NCBI RefSeq assembly: GCF_013204795.1
Contig: NZ_JABMKW010000016.1
Span: 744,001 to 808,000 of the forward strand
Source: Pedobacter panaciterrae
Lineage (GTDB): Bacteria > Bacteroidota > Bacteroidia > Sphingobacteriales > Sphingobacteriaceae
Length of the DNA stretch: 64,000 nucleotides
Reading direction: 5' to 3'
Shown here: piece by piece, positions 26,567 to 36,022 of the stretch
Layout of the letters: every line of letters begins with the position of its first letter
Position numbering within the stretch: position 1 is the first letter of the stretch
The notes under the pieces: model-generated
The model's input: the letters and a program-made list of their open reading frames with translations, nothing else
The model's database searches: none
What the model was told of the DNA's origin: nothing
Position numbers and translations under genes: made by a program

Positions 26567-27760
26567 TTATTTTTTTACAAATGCCCTTTTTAATACGTCC
26601 AGATAACCCATTTTATGTAAGGTATCGGGTTCGAGATAACTTCCTTCCGACCACTCATTCCAGGCATTGATGGTAATTAATTTGCGTTGTTTTGGATGTG
26701 TATCTGCAAATGCTTTTGCCTTTTCGACATACTTTGCAAATTTTTCAGGAGCGGGATTATTTATATAACCGGTTTTATATGGAAACCTTGGGTTAGCATC
26801 CCAGCTAATTGTGAGATTAGGGAAATAAGGAATGGTAAAATCGTTACTAAATCCTTGCCACATATTGGTAGACAGATCTGCCCATTTCTCGTAATCTCCA
26901 TCTGGATTTTGCAAATGTGCCCAGCAGTAATTTGTTAAACTGTTAAAGCCAAAATACTCCATAACTTTATTCTGTGTTCCAATTTTTTCGCCGGGTACCC
27001 CTGCAATACTTGAAGGTAAGGCCTGCCAAAGAATTCCCTGTAAGTGCAGTCCGGGAAACCCTGCGGCAATTGTTTTTTCTCTGAAGTAATCCAAAGCTTC
27101 TTTGGTTTGCGTTGCACCGCCTAATCCTGCAATCAGCGTATGAAGTTCGTAGATACAGAATACCGGGGCACCATCAATCTTGTAATAACCAGGATCTTTG
27201 AAATATTTTGCTATCACACGATCTACCACAATATTAAATTGTTTACGATCTACACTGCCTTTCCAGATCACTGAATCTTTTTTCGGGTTCTTGCGCTCCC
27301 AATAAGTTGTAGCATCATGATTTGCCCACATCAGGTAAAACTTCATCCTGCCTTTGTTGGCTTTTAAAAAGCCTTCGTTGATACAATCTTCAAGGAATGG
27401 TTTTCCCTCATACCAGTACCAATCGAAGATAAATGTATTCACTCCGTGATCAACAGCAGCAGTGATCTTTTTATCCATATCTTTTGGATTTGCCTCGTCC
27501 AGATATCCCCAGAGCGGGACTTTTGGTTGGGCATGTCCTTTTTCTTTAGGTTGCGCTTTATAAATGATCTCCCATTCCCCCTTTTTTTCTGGAAATAAAA
27601 ACTCCGCTCTAGGCTCATAGTGATAGGCAGGCCAATAGAATGCAGCTACATCATAATCCTGGGTAATTTTCTTTTTGATGTTGCACGATTGAAATATAAT
27701 GGCAATAGCTATTGCTATTGCCAAAGAAAAGAGCGATCTATTATAAGATAATGACTTCAT
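26567..27760 (-). CDS. GH99/WbsX-like glycan-active lipoprotein
   Basis: The 397-aa lipoprotein (FQSC lipobox, Cys26; signal core made of repeated Ile-Ala) has a WbsX/GH99-like barrel. It begins DVAAFYWPAYHYEPR, has FIFDWYWYEGKPF in the middle and ends with N368-E369-W370-S371-E372-G373...E377-P378, the Glu-rich motif that carries the catalytic pair in GH99 enzymes. GH99 members are endo-alpha-mannosidases/mannanases, while WbsX relatives were first annotated as glycosyltransferases. In a PUL, a hydrolase is the better reading. It likely sits on a membrane surface and cuts an internal alpha-linkage. It lies 14 bp after the GH106 gene. Confidence 0.82.
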   Translation of the reverse strand: MKSLSYNRSLFSLAIAIAIAIIFQSCNIKKKITQDYDVAAFYWPAYHYEPRAEFLFPEKKGEWEIIYKAQPKEKGHAQPKVPLWGYLDEANPKDMDKKITAAVDHGVNTFIFDWYWYEGKPFLEDCINEGFLKANKGRMKFYLMWANHDATTYWERKNPKKDSVIWKGSVDRKQFNIVVDRVIAKYFKDPGYYKIDGAPVFCIYELHTLIAGLGGATQTKEALDYFREKTIAAGFPGLHLQGILWQALPSSIAGVPGEKIGTQNKVMEYFGFNSLTNYCWAHLQNPDGDYEKWADLSTNMWQGFSNDFTIPYFPNLTISWDANPRFPYKTGYINNPAPEKFAKYVEKAKAFADTHPKQRKLITINAWNEWSEGSYLEPDTLHKMGYLDVLKRAFVKK

Positions 27761-27774
27761 AATAAATGTTGTGT

Positions 27775-30700
27775 TTAATATGGATTTATTTCAATAGATA
27801 CCGGACCTGTTAACCCTGATGGATGCAGCGGGCTGTCTGCTTTGTACGGGTTAATATAAGACCAGGTTTTACGTTGATCTTCTGGCAATTTTAAATCACC
27901 TATCAACCGGTTTACCCAGGTGTTAACCACTTTTACTTCCAGCTTATTTTCACCCGCCAACACTGCCTCGGTAATGTCTACTTTGTAAGGTGGTGTCCAT
28001 ACACCACCAACCTCTTTACCGTTAACCTTTACTTTGGCCAATGCGGTAACTGCGCCGAGGTTTAGATAAATACGCTGCCCTGCAGCTGGTTTCTTAATCT
28101 CAAACGAAGTATTATATAAGGCACTTCCAGAATAATGAGCTATTCGTGTATCCGGGTGTTTTGACCAATCTATTAAAGTTTTAAATACCACAGGTTCTTC
28201 TGGGCCTCTGCCCTCTTTATCAAATTTAACGGTCCATGGGTCAGTTAATTTAATTACATCAATTGGCTCAGGGAAATTAACCTTTTTCTCGGCCGTGGTA
28301 TTACCGGACTGGTCTTTTCTGAAGATTATAAAAGCACTTTCAAATGCATCGAGTTTTAAAGGAACAGATGTTGTATTTGGTGTTGAGCTGTACTCTGGAA
28401 GATCACGCATTTTCCCTGTTATAGCATTCCACAATTCGGGTGCTTTTCCGGTAACCCGGAATGCAGGATTAATGCTTATAGGTTTATCACTCTGATTAGA
28501 CACAAAGTATATTTCACCATCGTTAGTCTTTCTATGGATATACAGGGCCAGATCATTACCAACGGTTTTAAAATCTGGAATCACTCCTATTTTATCTAAT
28601 GCCTGTTGTAAATCAAGGCCATCCATTACCAGACCCTTACCATATTCATTTGTTTTAATACCCTGTCCATCAATTTTTCCCCAAACTTCGTTGGCAAGTT
28701 TTTTTACATTGTCATCTGCAGTGCTGTAGTTTTCTAAACTAGGTGAGCGTTTTGGTTTTGGGCCCAATATCACTCCACCTGCTTTTACCAGACTTGCTAT
28801 TTTCTCCAACAATTCCGGCCTCATGGTTTCCAGTGCAGGAAGTACCAATACCCGGTAAGACATACCATCAGGAAGTACAAATTTGCCATCCTTAACAGTT
28901 AATCGGTTAATGATCACCTCTGCATTGATGTAGTCAAAGGAATAACCTTCGGGGAGCTTAGGATCCTGTATTCCAGTCATTTTTGGTGCATCTTCACCAA
29001 TAAAATAGGCTACATCTGCAACATATTTACCTTGCTGCAGCATGAAATTACTGCGCTTAAGATAATGGATAAACATATCCATATCGTAAAACCAGGTATT
29101 GAAACGGTTAAACTCATTGCCAAACCAGGCATTAACACCGGGTTTCCTGTCCTCATATGGTTGTTGAATATAAACATGTAGCAACGTATTATTGATCCCT
29201 TCTGTAAAGAAGCGATCGCCACGTTGTTTCATCATTGCCGGATAACGACCAAAGGTATTTCCGGCAGCAGTGAATGATTCTGCAGAAACTTTAGTTTTAC
29301 CATAAATATGTGCTGCCGATGATGCTGCCCTGTTTTCTATGTTACCAAGTTCACCTTCGCTCCAAAACTCTCCGCCTACTTCATCAGATTGTCCTCCGTA
29401 TTGAAGAAATTCACCGGGAAAACCCCAGTGTCCATAATTTTCAAGCCATATGGTTAACCCATGTTTGTGACTTACATCGCGCAATCCGCCAACATATTCA
29501 TAAGCAACATTGTCTGCAACAAATCTTCTCAGGTCCCATAGAAAGCGATCTGATTTATCCTGACTTCCTACCACATGCCCATACATAACCGGTATAAGTG
29601 GCATAGGATCATATCCGTAACGCTTTTTAAACTTGGCAATAAAATCATCTGTCCAGTTTTGGCCGCCCATCTCGTAACTATCCTGAACCGCGACTTTCCA
29701 TGTTTTACGGTCTTCGGCAGGAATTCTTCTCTGAATTTCGCCCATGAATGCATCAAAGTGTTTTATCACATGCTCATGGTTCATTTTATCTACCTCTAGT
29801 CCGGTTCCTTCTGGGGATGCCGGGCTATTTTGAACACCTGTGGGTGCCATTCCTGTTCGCATTACAATCCATTCACCTTCGGGAACATCCCATGTAAGTG
29901 TACCATCAGCCGACAAATTTGAACTGATATCTTTTATTGAGCCTTCATCTATCAGCAATGACTTATCTGCTACCTCTTTTTGTTGTGCCCACTGATATTC
30001 ATGCCAATAAGGAAGTGGGGTTGGGTGCATTTTAGCGAGTGTTTTTTCGATGAATCTTTCCACTTTTGGCACCGAAGAAATTTCCAGTTCAGCAATGCTG
30101 GCATCCTGGGATGTATTGGTAAACGTTAGACGAAAGGCTTTTGATGTTACTGCATCAAATGAAATGATAACCGGAGCAAACTGAGCAAAACCAACATTCA
30201 ACGCGTTATTGCTACGGTCTACTTTGAACTGTTTTATTTCGCGGTAATTACCATTATCCAATGCCTCTATTTTCACATCCATACTCATGTTCTTTTTGGA
30301 TGGATAGATGGTTAAACTTCTTGCAGTATAGCTTTCTTTGGCAGCTATGGTAATAACAGAAGGTTTACCACCTGGCAGCAATGCTTCAGTTTTCTGGTTT
30401 TTATCAAGGAAATTTGCAATGCTTTTTATAGCCGGATCGGAAGTAATAACAGGTTTTAAATCAGCGATACTGCTCCCATATCCTTTTGGTGCTTTAAAAG
30501 CCAGCAGTTTAACATCCTGAAAATTCCCTTCAGGTTTATTAAGCTTTTGGGAAATCTTTGCAGGTCCTTTGAACACAGTTTCTGATGATGCCAGATAACG
30601 CATTGCCTGTTCAGGTTTAACCCAGGGTCCGCCTGACTGGCTCCAGCCAGGACTATTAAACATTCCTATTTCTATCCCTAACTCCGAAGCCGTTTTTAAA

Positions 30701-31050
30701 GCAGTGTGTGTAATATCCCACCATTCATCAGAAAACAACTTGACCTTTCCATAAGGAACTTCTCCGGTTAAACCTATATTACCAATAAAAGCACGATTTA
30801 TACCTACTGCTTTCATTGCCTTTAGATCGTTTATAACTCCTTGTTTAGAGATATTGTCTGAAATCCAATACCAATACACACTGGTCTGTATTGAATCCGG
30901 AGGTACTATAAACCCACTCTCAACTTTAGTGAAAGCAATGTTTTTGTTAGTACTTGAACAAGCGGAAATTATTAAAATTAATACCGGTATCACAAAGTGG
31001 GCAAGGTGCTCCCATACAGTACCCTTAAAAGATCTGATGTTTGAATTCAT
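27775..31050 (-). CDS. GH106 alpha-L-rhamnosidase lipoprotein
   Basis: About 1,091 aa, with an IISAC lipobox. The N-terminal GH106 pattern SVYWYWISDNISKQGVIND is followed by the long catalytic region with EIGMFNSPGWSQSGGPWVKPE and GGQSDEVGGEFW. A C-terminal galactose-binding-like sandwich (VNGKEVGGVWTPPYKVDITE) follows. GH106 enzymes are inverting, calcium-dependent alpha-L-rhamnosidases. It is the first gene of the second unit. An ATG at 31062 also exists, but the predicted transcription start (about 31066) would leave almost no leader, so I prefer the ATG at 31050. With two GH78-type genes in the same PUL, rhamnose is the most probable sugar target. Confidence 0.88.
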   Translation of the reverse strand: MNSNIRSFKGTVWEHLAHFVIPVLILIISACSSTNKNIAFTKVESGFIVPPDSIQTSVYWYWISDNISKQGVINDLKAMKAVGINRAFIGNIGLTGEVPYGKVKLFSDEWWDITHTALKTASELGIEIGMFNSPGWSQSGGPWVKPEQAMRYLASSETVFKGPAKISQKLNKPEGNFQDVKLLAFKAPKGYGSSIADLKPVITSDPAIKSIANFLDKNQKTEALLPGGKPSVITIAAKESYTARSLTIYPSKKNMSMDVKIEALDNGNYREIKQFKVDRSNNALNVGFAQFAPVIISFDAVTSKAFRLTFTNTSQDASIAELEISSVPKVERFIEKTLAKMHPTPLPYWHEYQWAQQKEVADKSLLIDEGSIKDISSNLSADGTLTWDVPEGEWIVMRTGMAPTGVQNSPASPEGTGLEVDKMNHEHVIKHFDAFMGEIQRRIPAEDRKTWKVAVQDSYEMGGQNWTDDFIAKFKKRYGYDPMPLIPVMYGHVVGSQDKSDRFLWDLRRFVADNVAYEYVGGLRDVSHKHGLTIWLENYGHWGFPGEFLQYGGQSDEVGGEFWSEGELGNIENRAASSAAHIYGKTKVSAESFTAAGNTFGRYPAMMKQRGDRFFTEGINNTLLHVYIQQPYEDRKPGVNAWFGNEFNRFNTWFYDMDMFIHYLKRSNFMLQQGKYVADVAYFIGEDAPKMTGIQDPKLPEGYSFDYINAEVIINRLTVKDGKFVLPDGMSYRVLVLPALETMRPELLEKIASLVKAGGVILGPKPKRSPSLENYSTADDNVKKLANEVWGKIDGQGIKTNEYGKGLVMDGLDLQQALDKIGVIPDFKTVGNDLALYIHRKTNDGEIYFVSNQSDKPISINPAFRVTGKAPELWNAITGKMRDLPEYSSTPNTTSVPLKLDAFESAFIIFRKDQSGNTTAEKKVNFPEPIDVIKLTDPWTVKFDKEGRGPEEPVVFKTLIDWSKHPDTRIAHYSGSALYNTSFEIKKPAAGQRIYLNLGAVTALAKVKVNGKEVGGVWTPPYKVDITEAVLAGENKLEVKVVNTWVNRLIGDLKLPEDQRKTWSYINPYKADSPLHPSGLTGPVSIEINPY

Positions 31051-31072
31051 AAATGGTTTCATTTGGTTGTAC

Positions 31073-31117
31073 CAATACTATTAATTATTTTAATAATCAG
31101 CAACCTGTACTATACTG
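31073..31117 (-). promoter_or_regulatory. Shared PUL promoter, copy B (before GH106 unit)
   Basis: The plus-strand 20-mer CAGCAACCTGTACTATACTG at 31098-31117 is identical to copy A. On the minus strand it ends with AGTACAGGTTGC, in which TTG (31101-31103) is the -33 element. Exactly 20 nt later TAGTATTG (31073-31080) matches TAnnTTTG with one mismatch. Predicted transcription start is about 31066. Confidence 0.75.
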
Positions 31118-31143
31118 CTCTTATTGTAACTTTTAGGATGCTG

Positions 31144-32910
31144 TTAATCAAGCCACCCCGGGTTTTGCCAATTCTGTCCGGTAAGGTTAATCATCTTATC
31201 CACTTCAGCCTGGTCTATTGGGTACAACAAATACTTATTGGACCAGGCATTTCTGTTGGCAAATTTGAAACGGCTAAAAGTAAGGTTTGAGCCTTCTTTA
31301 GTAATCCTCATCCCGGTAACAAATTTATCTGTCTGATCAAGGATTTTCCATCTTCTGACATCAAAGAAACGATGGCCTTCAAAAGCAAACTCTATCCGCC
31401 TTTCATTACGATACTTTTTTTCGAATGCTTCTTTTGACATCCCGGCCGGAAACGCAGGCATTCCAGCTCTGGCACGTACAGCACTAACTGCTTCGCGGGC
31501 ACTCAGGGTAAGCGTTCCAGAGGACACCGCAGCATCAGGCCCCGCTGACTGGTACGCAGATTCTGCAAAGTTCAGATAGAGTTCGGCCAAACGGAAGATC
31601 CTAATAGAACCATCTGCATCATTGCTAATTCCCGATTTGTAATTGTTGAACTTACGAAGGTAATATCCTGTTCTGGTGCGCGTTCTTTCCGTTCCTGAAA
31701 TCCCTTCAAGACCGCCAACAAAGGTTTCCACTTTTTTACCGTTAGGATCATTCAGATTCCTTACGGCACCATTATAGTATATCGAAGCATAGAATCTGGG
31801 ATCGCGACCAATGTATGGGTTCCCCGGATCATAACCGGATGCCGGATTTACTGTTGCCACAAGGTTATCCGTTCCTGAATATCCATTTATTGGAGCTTCT
31901 CCATTTGCCATTTCGTAACTATCTACCAGGTCCTGGGTTGGACTTGGGCCAGTTTTTTCCATTCCTGGATTTGTTGGCATACCAGCCAGTTTCCATATTT
32001 GCAACTTACCGCCTCCATGAAAAATTGTTTCTTTATCCGTAGACCTTTGATCGTTGGAACCAATCAGATTGTAATACGCATATGCATTTTGAGCAACATC
32101 AGCTGCCGGAAGCTGGGTAAAAAGCTTATAGTCGTTTGCAAGGCATTGAGCAAGCGCCTCTAAGTTTATAGTTGTAGCATCGGCCCATGAGTAAGTTCCA
32201 TCGGCCCATAAAGGACTTGCGGCATAAGTAACTGACTCTGATTTGATGGCATAGGCAATTGCTCTGGTCATGATACCATATTGGTTATCGTAAATATCCC
32301 ATGAAAAACCATCACGTCCAGCTGGATAGGATAAAGCTTTATCACAATCTGCAAGAATGAATTTCACAACCTCCGAAAAAGTGGCTTTCTTATCCTTAGA
32401 GTAATCATAGTCTACACCTAAAGGTTTATCTATAAGCGGCACTCCTCCATATCGTTTTATCAATTGCAAATAATAAAGTGCACGTAAAGTATGTGCCTGA
32501 GCTGTCCACGCGCCTTTCTCTGCTTCAGTTGCAAATACTGTTGCCGTTTTGATATTTTCTATAAACACATTGCATTTACGGATTCCCTCGTACAACTTAC
32601 CCCATGGACTACCATCCGCAGAATACTGGGCATATGAACTGGAAGTTATTGATCCACCATACCAGGCAGCATACCTGGAACTCACAACATTGTCATCTGC
32701 ATCCTGAGATTCATCTCCAAAAGATGCTCTATCGGTATTAGGGGCCGGACAATATCCATAACATGAATTCAGATACCCTCTGGTTCTGTTATAGTCGCTG
32801 AATACCTGTTCCATAGTTATCCTACCATCTGAAGGCAAATCCAATTGTTTGTTACATGAAAACAGAACACCGGCTGTAATTATAATTATAAATTTTTTAT
32901 ACTTTCTCAT
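31144..32910 (-). CDS. SusD/RagB-family lipoprotein (pair 2)
   Basis: The 588-aa lipoprotein (LFSC lipobox, Cys19) starts LDLPSDGRITMEQVFSDYNRTRGYLNSCY, typical of RagB/SusD proteins. It also has the LRALYYLQLIKRYGGVPLI motif and a C-terminal RIEFAFEGHRFFDVRRWK motif. It should bind oligosaccharide at the surface and close over the SusC encoded 12 bp upstream. It is the last gene of the first transcription unit. The order SusC-SusD-SusC-SusD suggests two transporters for different sizes or branches of the same glycan, which is an inference. Confidence 0.95.
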   Translation of the reverse strand: MRKYKKFIIIITAGVLFSCNKQLDLPSDGRITMEQVFSDYNRTRGYLNSCYGYCPAPNTDRASFGDESQDADDNVVSSRYAAWYGGSITSSSYAQYSADGSPWGKLYEGIRKCNVFIENIKTATVFATEAEKGAWTAQAHTLRALYYLQLIKRYGGVPLIDKPLGVDYDYSKDKKATFSEVVKFILADCDKALSYPAGRDGFSWDIYDNQYGIMTRAIAYAIKSESVTYAASPLWADGTYSWADATTINLEALAQCLANDYKLFTQLPAADVAQNAYAYYNLIGSNDQRSTDKETIFHGGGKLQIWKLAGMPTNPGMEKTGPSPTQDLVDSYEMANGEAPINGYSGTDNLVATVNPASGYDPGNPYIGRDPRFYASIYYNGAVRNLNDPNGKKVETFVGGLEGISGTERTRTRTGYYLRKFNNYKSGISNDADGSIRIFRLAELYLNFAESAYQSAGPDAAVSSGTLTLSAREAVSAVRARAGMPAFPAGMSKEAFEKKYRNERRIEFAFEGHRFFDVRRWKILDQTDKFVTGMRITKEGSNLTFSRFKFANRNAWSNKYLLYPIDQAEVDKMINLTGQNWQNPGWLD

Positions 32911-32922
32911 CGCAATAATTTG

Positions 32923-35900
32923 TTAAAAAACAACATTTACACCTATGTTAAATACCCTGTAGACCGGGAAAGAAGTATAACCCCCACCTTCAGGACCAAA
33001 ATCTTTCGACTTCATTTTATCCCAGGTGATTAGATTCTGTCCGCTAAGTAAGAACTTGATTTTTTCTGCCGAGATGGCTTTAGACAGACGGCCAGGCAGG
33101 GTGTACGAAAGCTCTACATTTTTAAGGCGTAAATACGATCTGTTATACTTATAATAATCGTTTATTTCCTGACTTGAGGACTTAACTGTCGACAATGCAG
33201 GGGCTGTTATTGTTTCACCATTTTGGTAGCGTTCCGGCGTCCATGCATTTTTGTGCAAGGAACCATATATTCCATCAAAATCTGCTTCCCAAACACCCTG
33301 CCCAACAATTACCGAAGAGTACTGACCAATTCCTTGTAATAAGAAACTCAGATCGAAGGATTTATAGGCAACACCTCCCGATATTCCATATGTAAACCTT
33401 GGAAGTGCTCCGGTACCTATTGGAGCCTTATCAGCCTCATTTATAATACCATCATCATTTAGATCCTGATATTTAAGATCCCCTAAACGTGGATTACCAA
33501 CTTTGTACTCAATTTTGTTACCATCAAGTTCTTGCTGAGTATTAAAAAATCCATTGCCGTTACTATAATCAACCAGGTATCCAAATGTTTGGCCATAAGA
33601 ATAGCCCTCCTCCTGCTTTCTATAAATGTAATCGTCGTTTCTCAGTGGCTCATTTGTATTAATCACTTTATTTTTCGAATAACCAATTAAACCTCCCAAC
33701 GATATTTTCACATCCTGATTTAAAGCCTTGGTATAATTAGCGGTTATTTCGTAGCCCTTGTTTTCAAAAATACCTGTGTTTGTTTTAGGATAATTATTTA
33801 AAGGTATACCCTGATACAAAGGAATAGCTGATAGCGCACTAACTACCATATTATTCATGCGCTCTTTAAACACATCTACAGTAAAAGATAGGGAATTAAA
33901 TAATCCCAGATCTAACCCATAGTTTTGTTTTGTAGATATTTCAGCCTGTATATGAGGATTTCCAACGGTCCTCTCATCTATAATATACTGAAGGGAACCA
34001 ATTGGTCCTCCTCCTCTAACGGTTACCTCATCGAGGTAGGCGAACCGGTTTAAGCCACTTTGGTCGTTTGCTGTTTTACCATAAGAAGCCCTTAATTTAA
34101 GGTTGCTTAGCCAGGCTGCATCCTTCATAAAATCTTCGTTCGACACTTCCCAGGCTGCAGAAATTGCCGGAGTAAAGGTATAACGGTCGCTGCGCGCATA
34201 TTGCTCAGAACCCGAATAACCAACATCAAACTTAATATGGTACCGGTTATCGAAGCTGTAGGTTGCTTCTGCGCCCGAGCTTAGGCGGTTATAAGGCAAT
34301 AATCCCGGGGAACCTGTATCTGCCTTTGTCAGATTTTGGAAGAACATATAAGCCATACCTCCTACATGATGCTTACCGAAATCCCGGCTGTAATTAAGCG
34401 CTCCATTGTAGGTTAGGTGATAATAGTATGAACTTCCCTTGCCATATTTCAAAGGTGTATTGTTCTGGTCACCTTTTCTATTGAACAGGAGTTCTTCGGG
34501 TTTGGTATTATCTCTTGTCCAGCGTTCATAATCCTGAGTAGTACTTAAACTGCCAACGGCATTAGTCTGATAAGCAACTACACCTGTTAAATTTAAGCCT
34601 TTTGTAAGGAATCCCATGTCCAGATCAAGCCCAAACTGCGAGGTGATATTGGTCACTGTATGTCTTACATACCCAGATCGGTTTAACATCCCAAAGGTTG
34701 GCGAGCCCACATTACTCGTTGTAATTACCTGACCATTCGGAGTTAACGGACCATACACAGTTGGAGGAATCTGAAAAAGGCTGCCATATATTGTTGAATT
34801 TCCGGAACCAGGGGTTCGTTCTCTTTTAATATTACCACTTAAGCGGATAAATGCTTTAAGGTACCGGTTTAGGCTCATATCAACATTACTGCGATAGTTA
34901 ACCCAAACGTTGTTTGCATTAGAATTGTATTTATCCTGATCTGTAATAAACTGTCCTCCCTGATGCATAAAGTTCACATTGGAATAGAATTGTACTTTTT
35001 CGTTTCCGCCGGTAACGTTAAGACTTGCACGCTGCATGGCTGCGTAGTCCTTAAAATACCTATCATACCAATTGTTATTGGGATAAAGGTCGTTCCCGCC
35101 TGAACGAAAGTTTTCAATCTGCTGATCGCTAAATAACTTTTCCTTTTTATCATTAACCAATGCCTGATTTCTCATCGATGCGTAATCGGCAGCACTGTAA
35201 AACGTTGGTGTGGTTGTTACCTGCTGTATGGATTGATCGAAAGTTGTTTTTATTTGGACATTGCCTTTTATCCCGCGATTGGTAGTAATCACGATTAATC
35301 CATTTGCACCCTGAATACCATAAAGCGCTTGGGTAGATGCGTCTTTTAACACAGTAACAGATTCGATTTCATTTGCACTGATGTACTCGAGCGTCTGATT
35401 GCTGTTATAAGCACATATAATTCCATCAATAATTACGAGTGGTCCGTTGCCCCTTGCAGCAGATAGCCCTCTGACATAAATATTGGTAGTTGCTCTTGAT
35501 AGCTCTGAGTACGTTTCTTGTGTCACTAAGCCTGCAAAACGACCAGCAAAACTTTGGGTAAGATTTGCTACAGGAGATTTTTCCAGCTCTTCGCCTGTAA
35601 CTGTTGCTACCGATCCGGAAACCTCATGTCGCAGCTGTGAGGTATACCCCAGTTGAACTACATCGTCTTTTTTATGTATATCTGGTTTTAACTCAACATC
35701 AATCTGAGCTTTCCCATTGATAGCTATTTTTTGTGTAGAATAACCAGCATAGGAAAATATCAGTGGGCTATTCACATCCAGTATTATGGCGTACTCACCA
35801 TTTGCATTTGTTGATGTTCCTGTTTCTCCATCCCGGGAGCTTATTGTTACGCCAGCAAGCGGTCTTCCAAATTCATCCTTCACTATGCCTTTCACTGGGA

Positions 35901-36000
35901 CCGATACCTCCTGTGCGCTTACACTTGTTCCTATGGAAAACAAGAGTGCCAGCAGCAATGTTATTTTGATCATTAATTTATGTATCATCTGATTTGTCAT
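32923..36000 (-). CDS. SusC/RagA-family TonB-dependent transporter (pair 2)
   Basis: The 1,025-aa transporter has a signal peptide ending SVSAQ, a carboxypeptidase-regulatory-like domain (about 35-110; VKGIVKDEFGRPLAGVTISS), a plug (about 115-235; PLVIIDGIICAYNSN, SVTVLKDASTQALYG) and a beta barrel that ends with an aromatic-rich NIGVNVVF. It lacks the STN domain seen in the SusC at 13711, so it is not expected to signal to a FecR/sigma pair. That agrees with the shared promoter motif as the means of control here. The ATG at 36000 is used; internal Met6 and Met10 are possible. Confidence 0.95.
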   Translation of the reverse strand: MTNQMIHKLMIKITLLLALLFSIGTSVSAQEVSVPVKGIVKDEFGRPLAGVTISSRDGETGTSTNANGEYAIILDVNSPLIFSYAGYSTQKIAINGKAQIDVELKPDIHKKDDVVQLGYTSQLRHEVSGSVATVTGEELEKSPVANLTQSFAGRFAGLVTQETYSELSRATTNIYVRGLSAARGNGPLVIIDGIICAYNSNQTLEYISANEIESVTVLKDASTQALYGIQGANGLIVITTNRGIKGNVQIKTTFDQSIQQVTTTPTFYSAADYASMRNQALVNDKKEKLFSDQQIENFRSGGNDLYPNNNWYDRYFKDYAAMQRASLNVTGGNEKVQFYSNVNFMHQGGQFITDQDKYNSNANNVWVNYRSNVDMSLNRYLKAFIRLSGNIKRERTPGSGNSTIYGSLFQIPPTVYGPLTPNGQVITTSNVGSPTFGMLNRSGYVRHTVTNITSQFGLDLDMGFLTKGLNLTGVVAYQTNAVGSLSTTQDYERWTRDNTKPEELLFNRKGDQNNTPLKYGKGSSYYYHLTYNGALNYSRDFGKHHVGGMAYMFFQNLTKADTGSPGLLPYNRLSSGAEATYSFDNRYHIKFDVGYSGSEQYARSDRYTFTPAISAAWEVSNEDFMKDAAWLSNLKLRASYGKTANDQSGLNRFAYLDEVTVRGGGPIGSLQYIIDERTVGNPHIQAEISTKQNYGLDLGLFNSLSFTVDVFKERMNNMVVSALSAIPLYQGIPLNNYPKTNTGIFENKGYEITANYTKALNQDVKISLGGLIGYSKNKVINTNEPLRNDDYIYRKQEEGYSYGQTFGYLVDYSNGNGFFNTQQELDGNKIEYKVGNPRLGDLKYQDLNDDGIINEADKAPIGTGALPRFTYGISGGVAYKSFDLSFLLQGIGQYSSVIVGQGVWEADFDGIYGSLHKNAWTPERYQNGETITAPALSTVKSSSQEINDYYKYNRSYLRLKNVELSYTLPGRLSKAISAEKIKFLLSGQNLITWDKMKSKDFGPEGGGYTSFPVYRVFNIGVNVVF

Positions 36001-36022
36001 TGAGGTCTATTAAAAACTATTA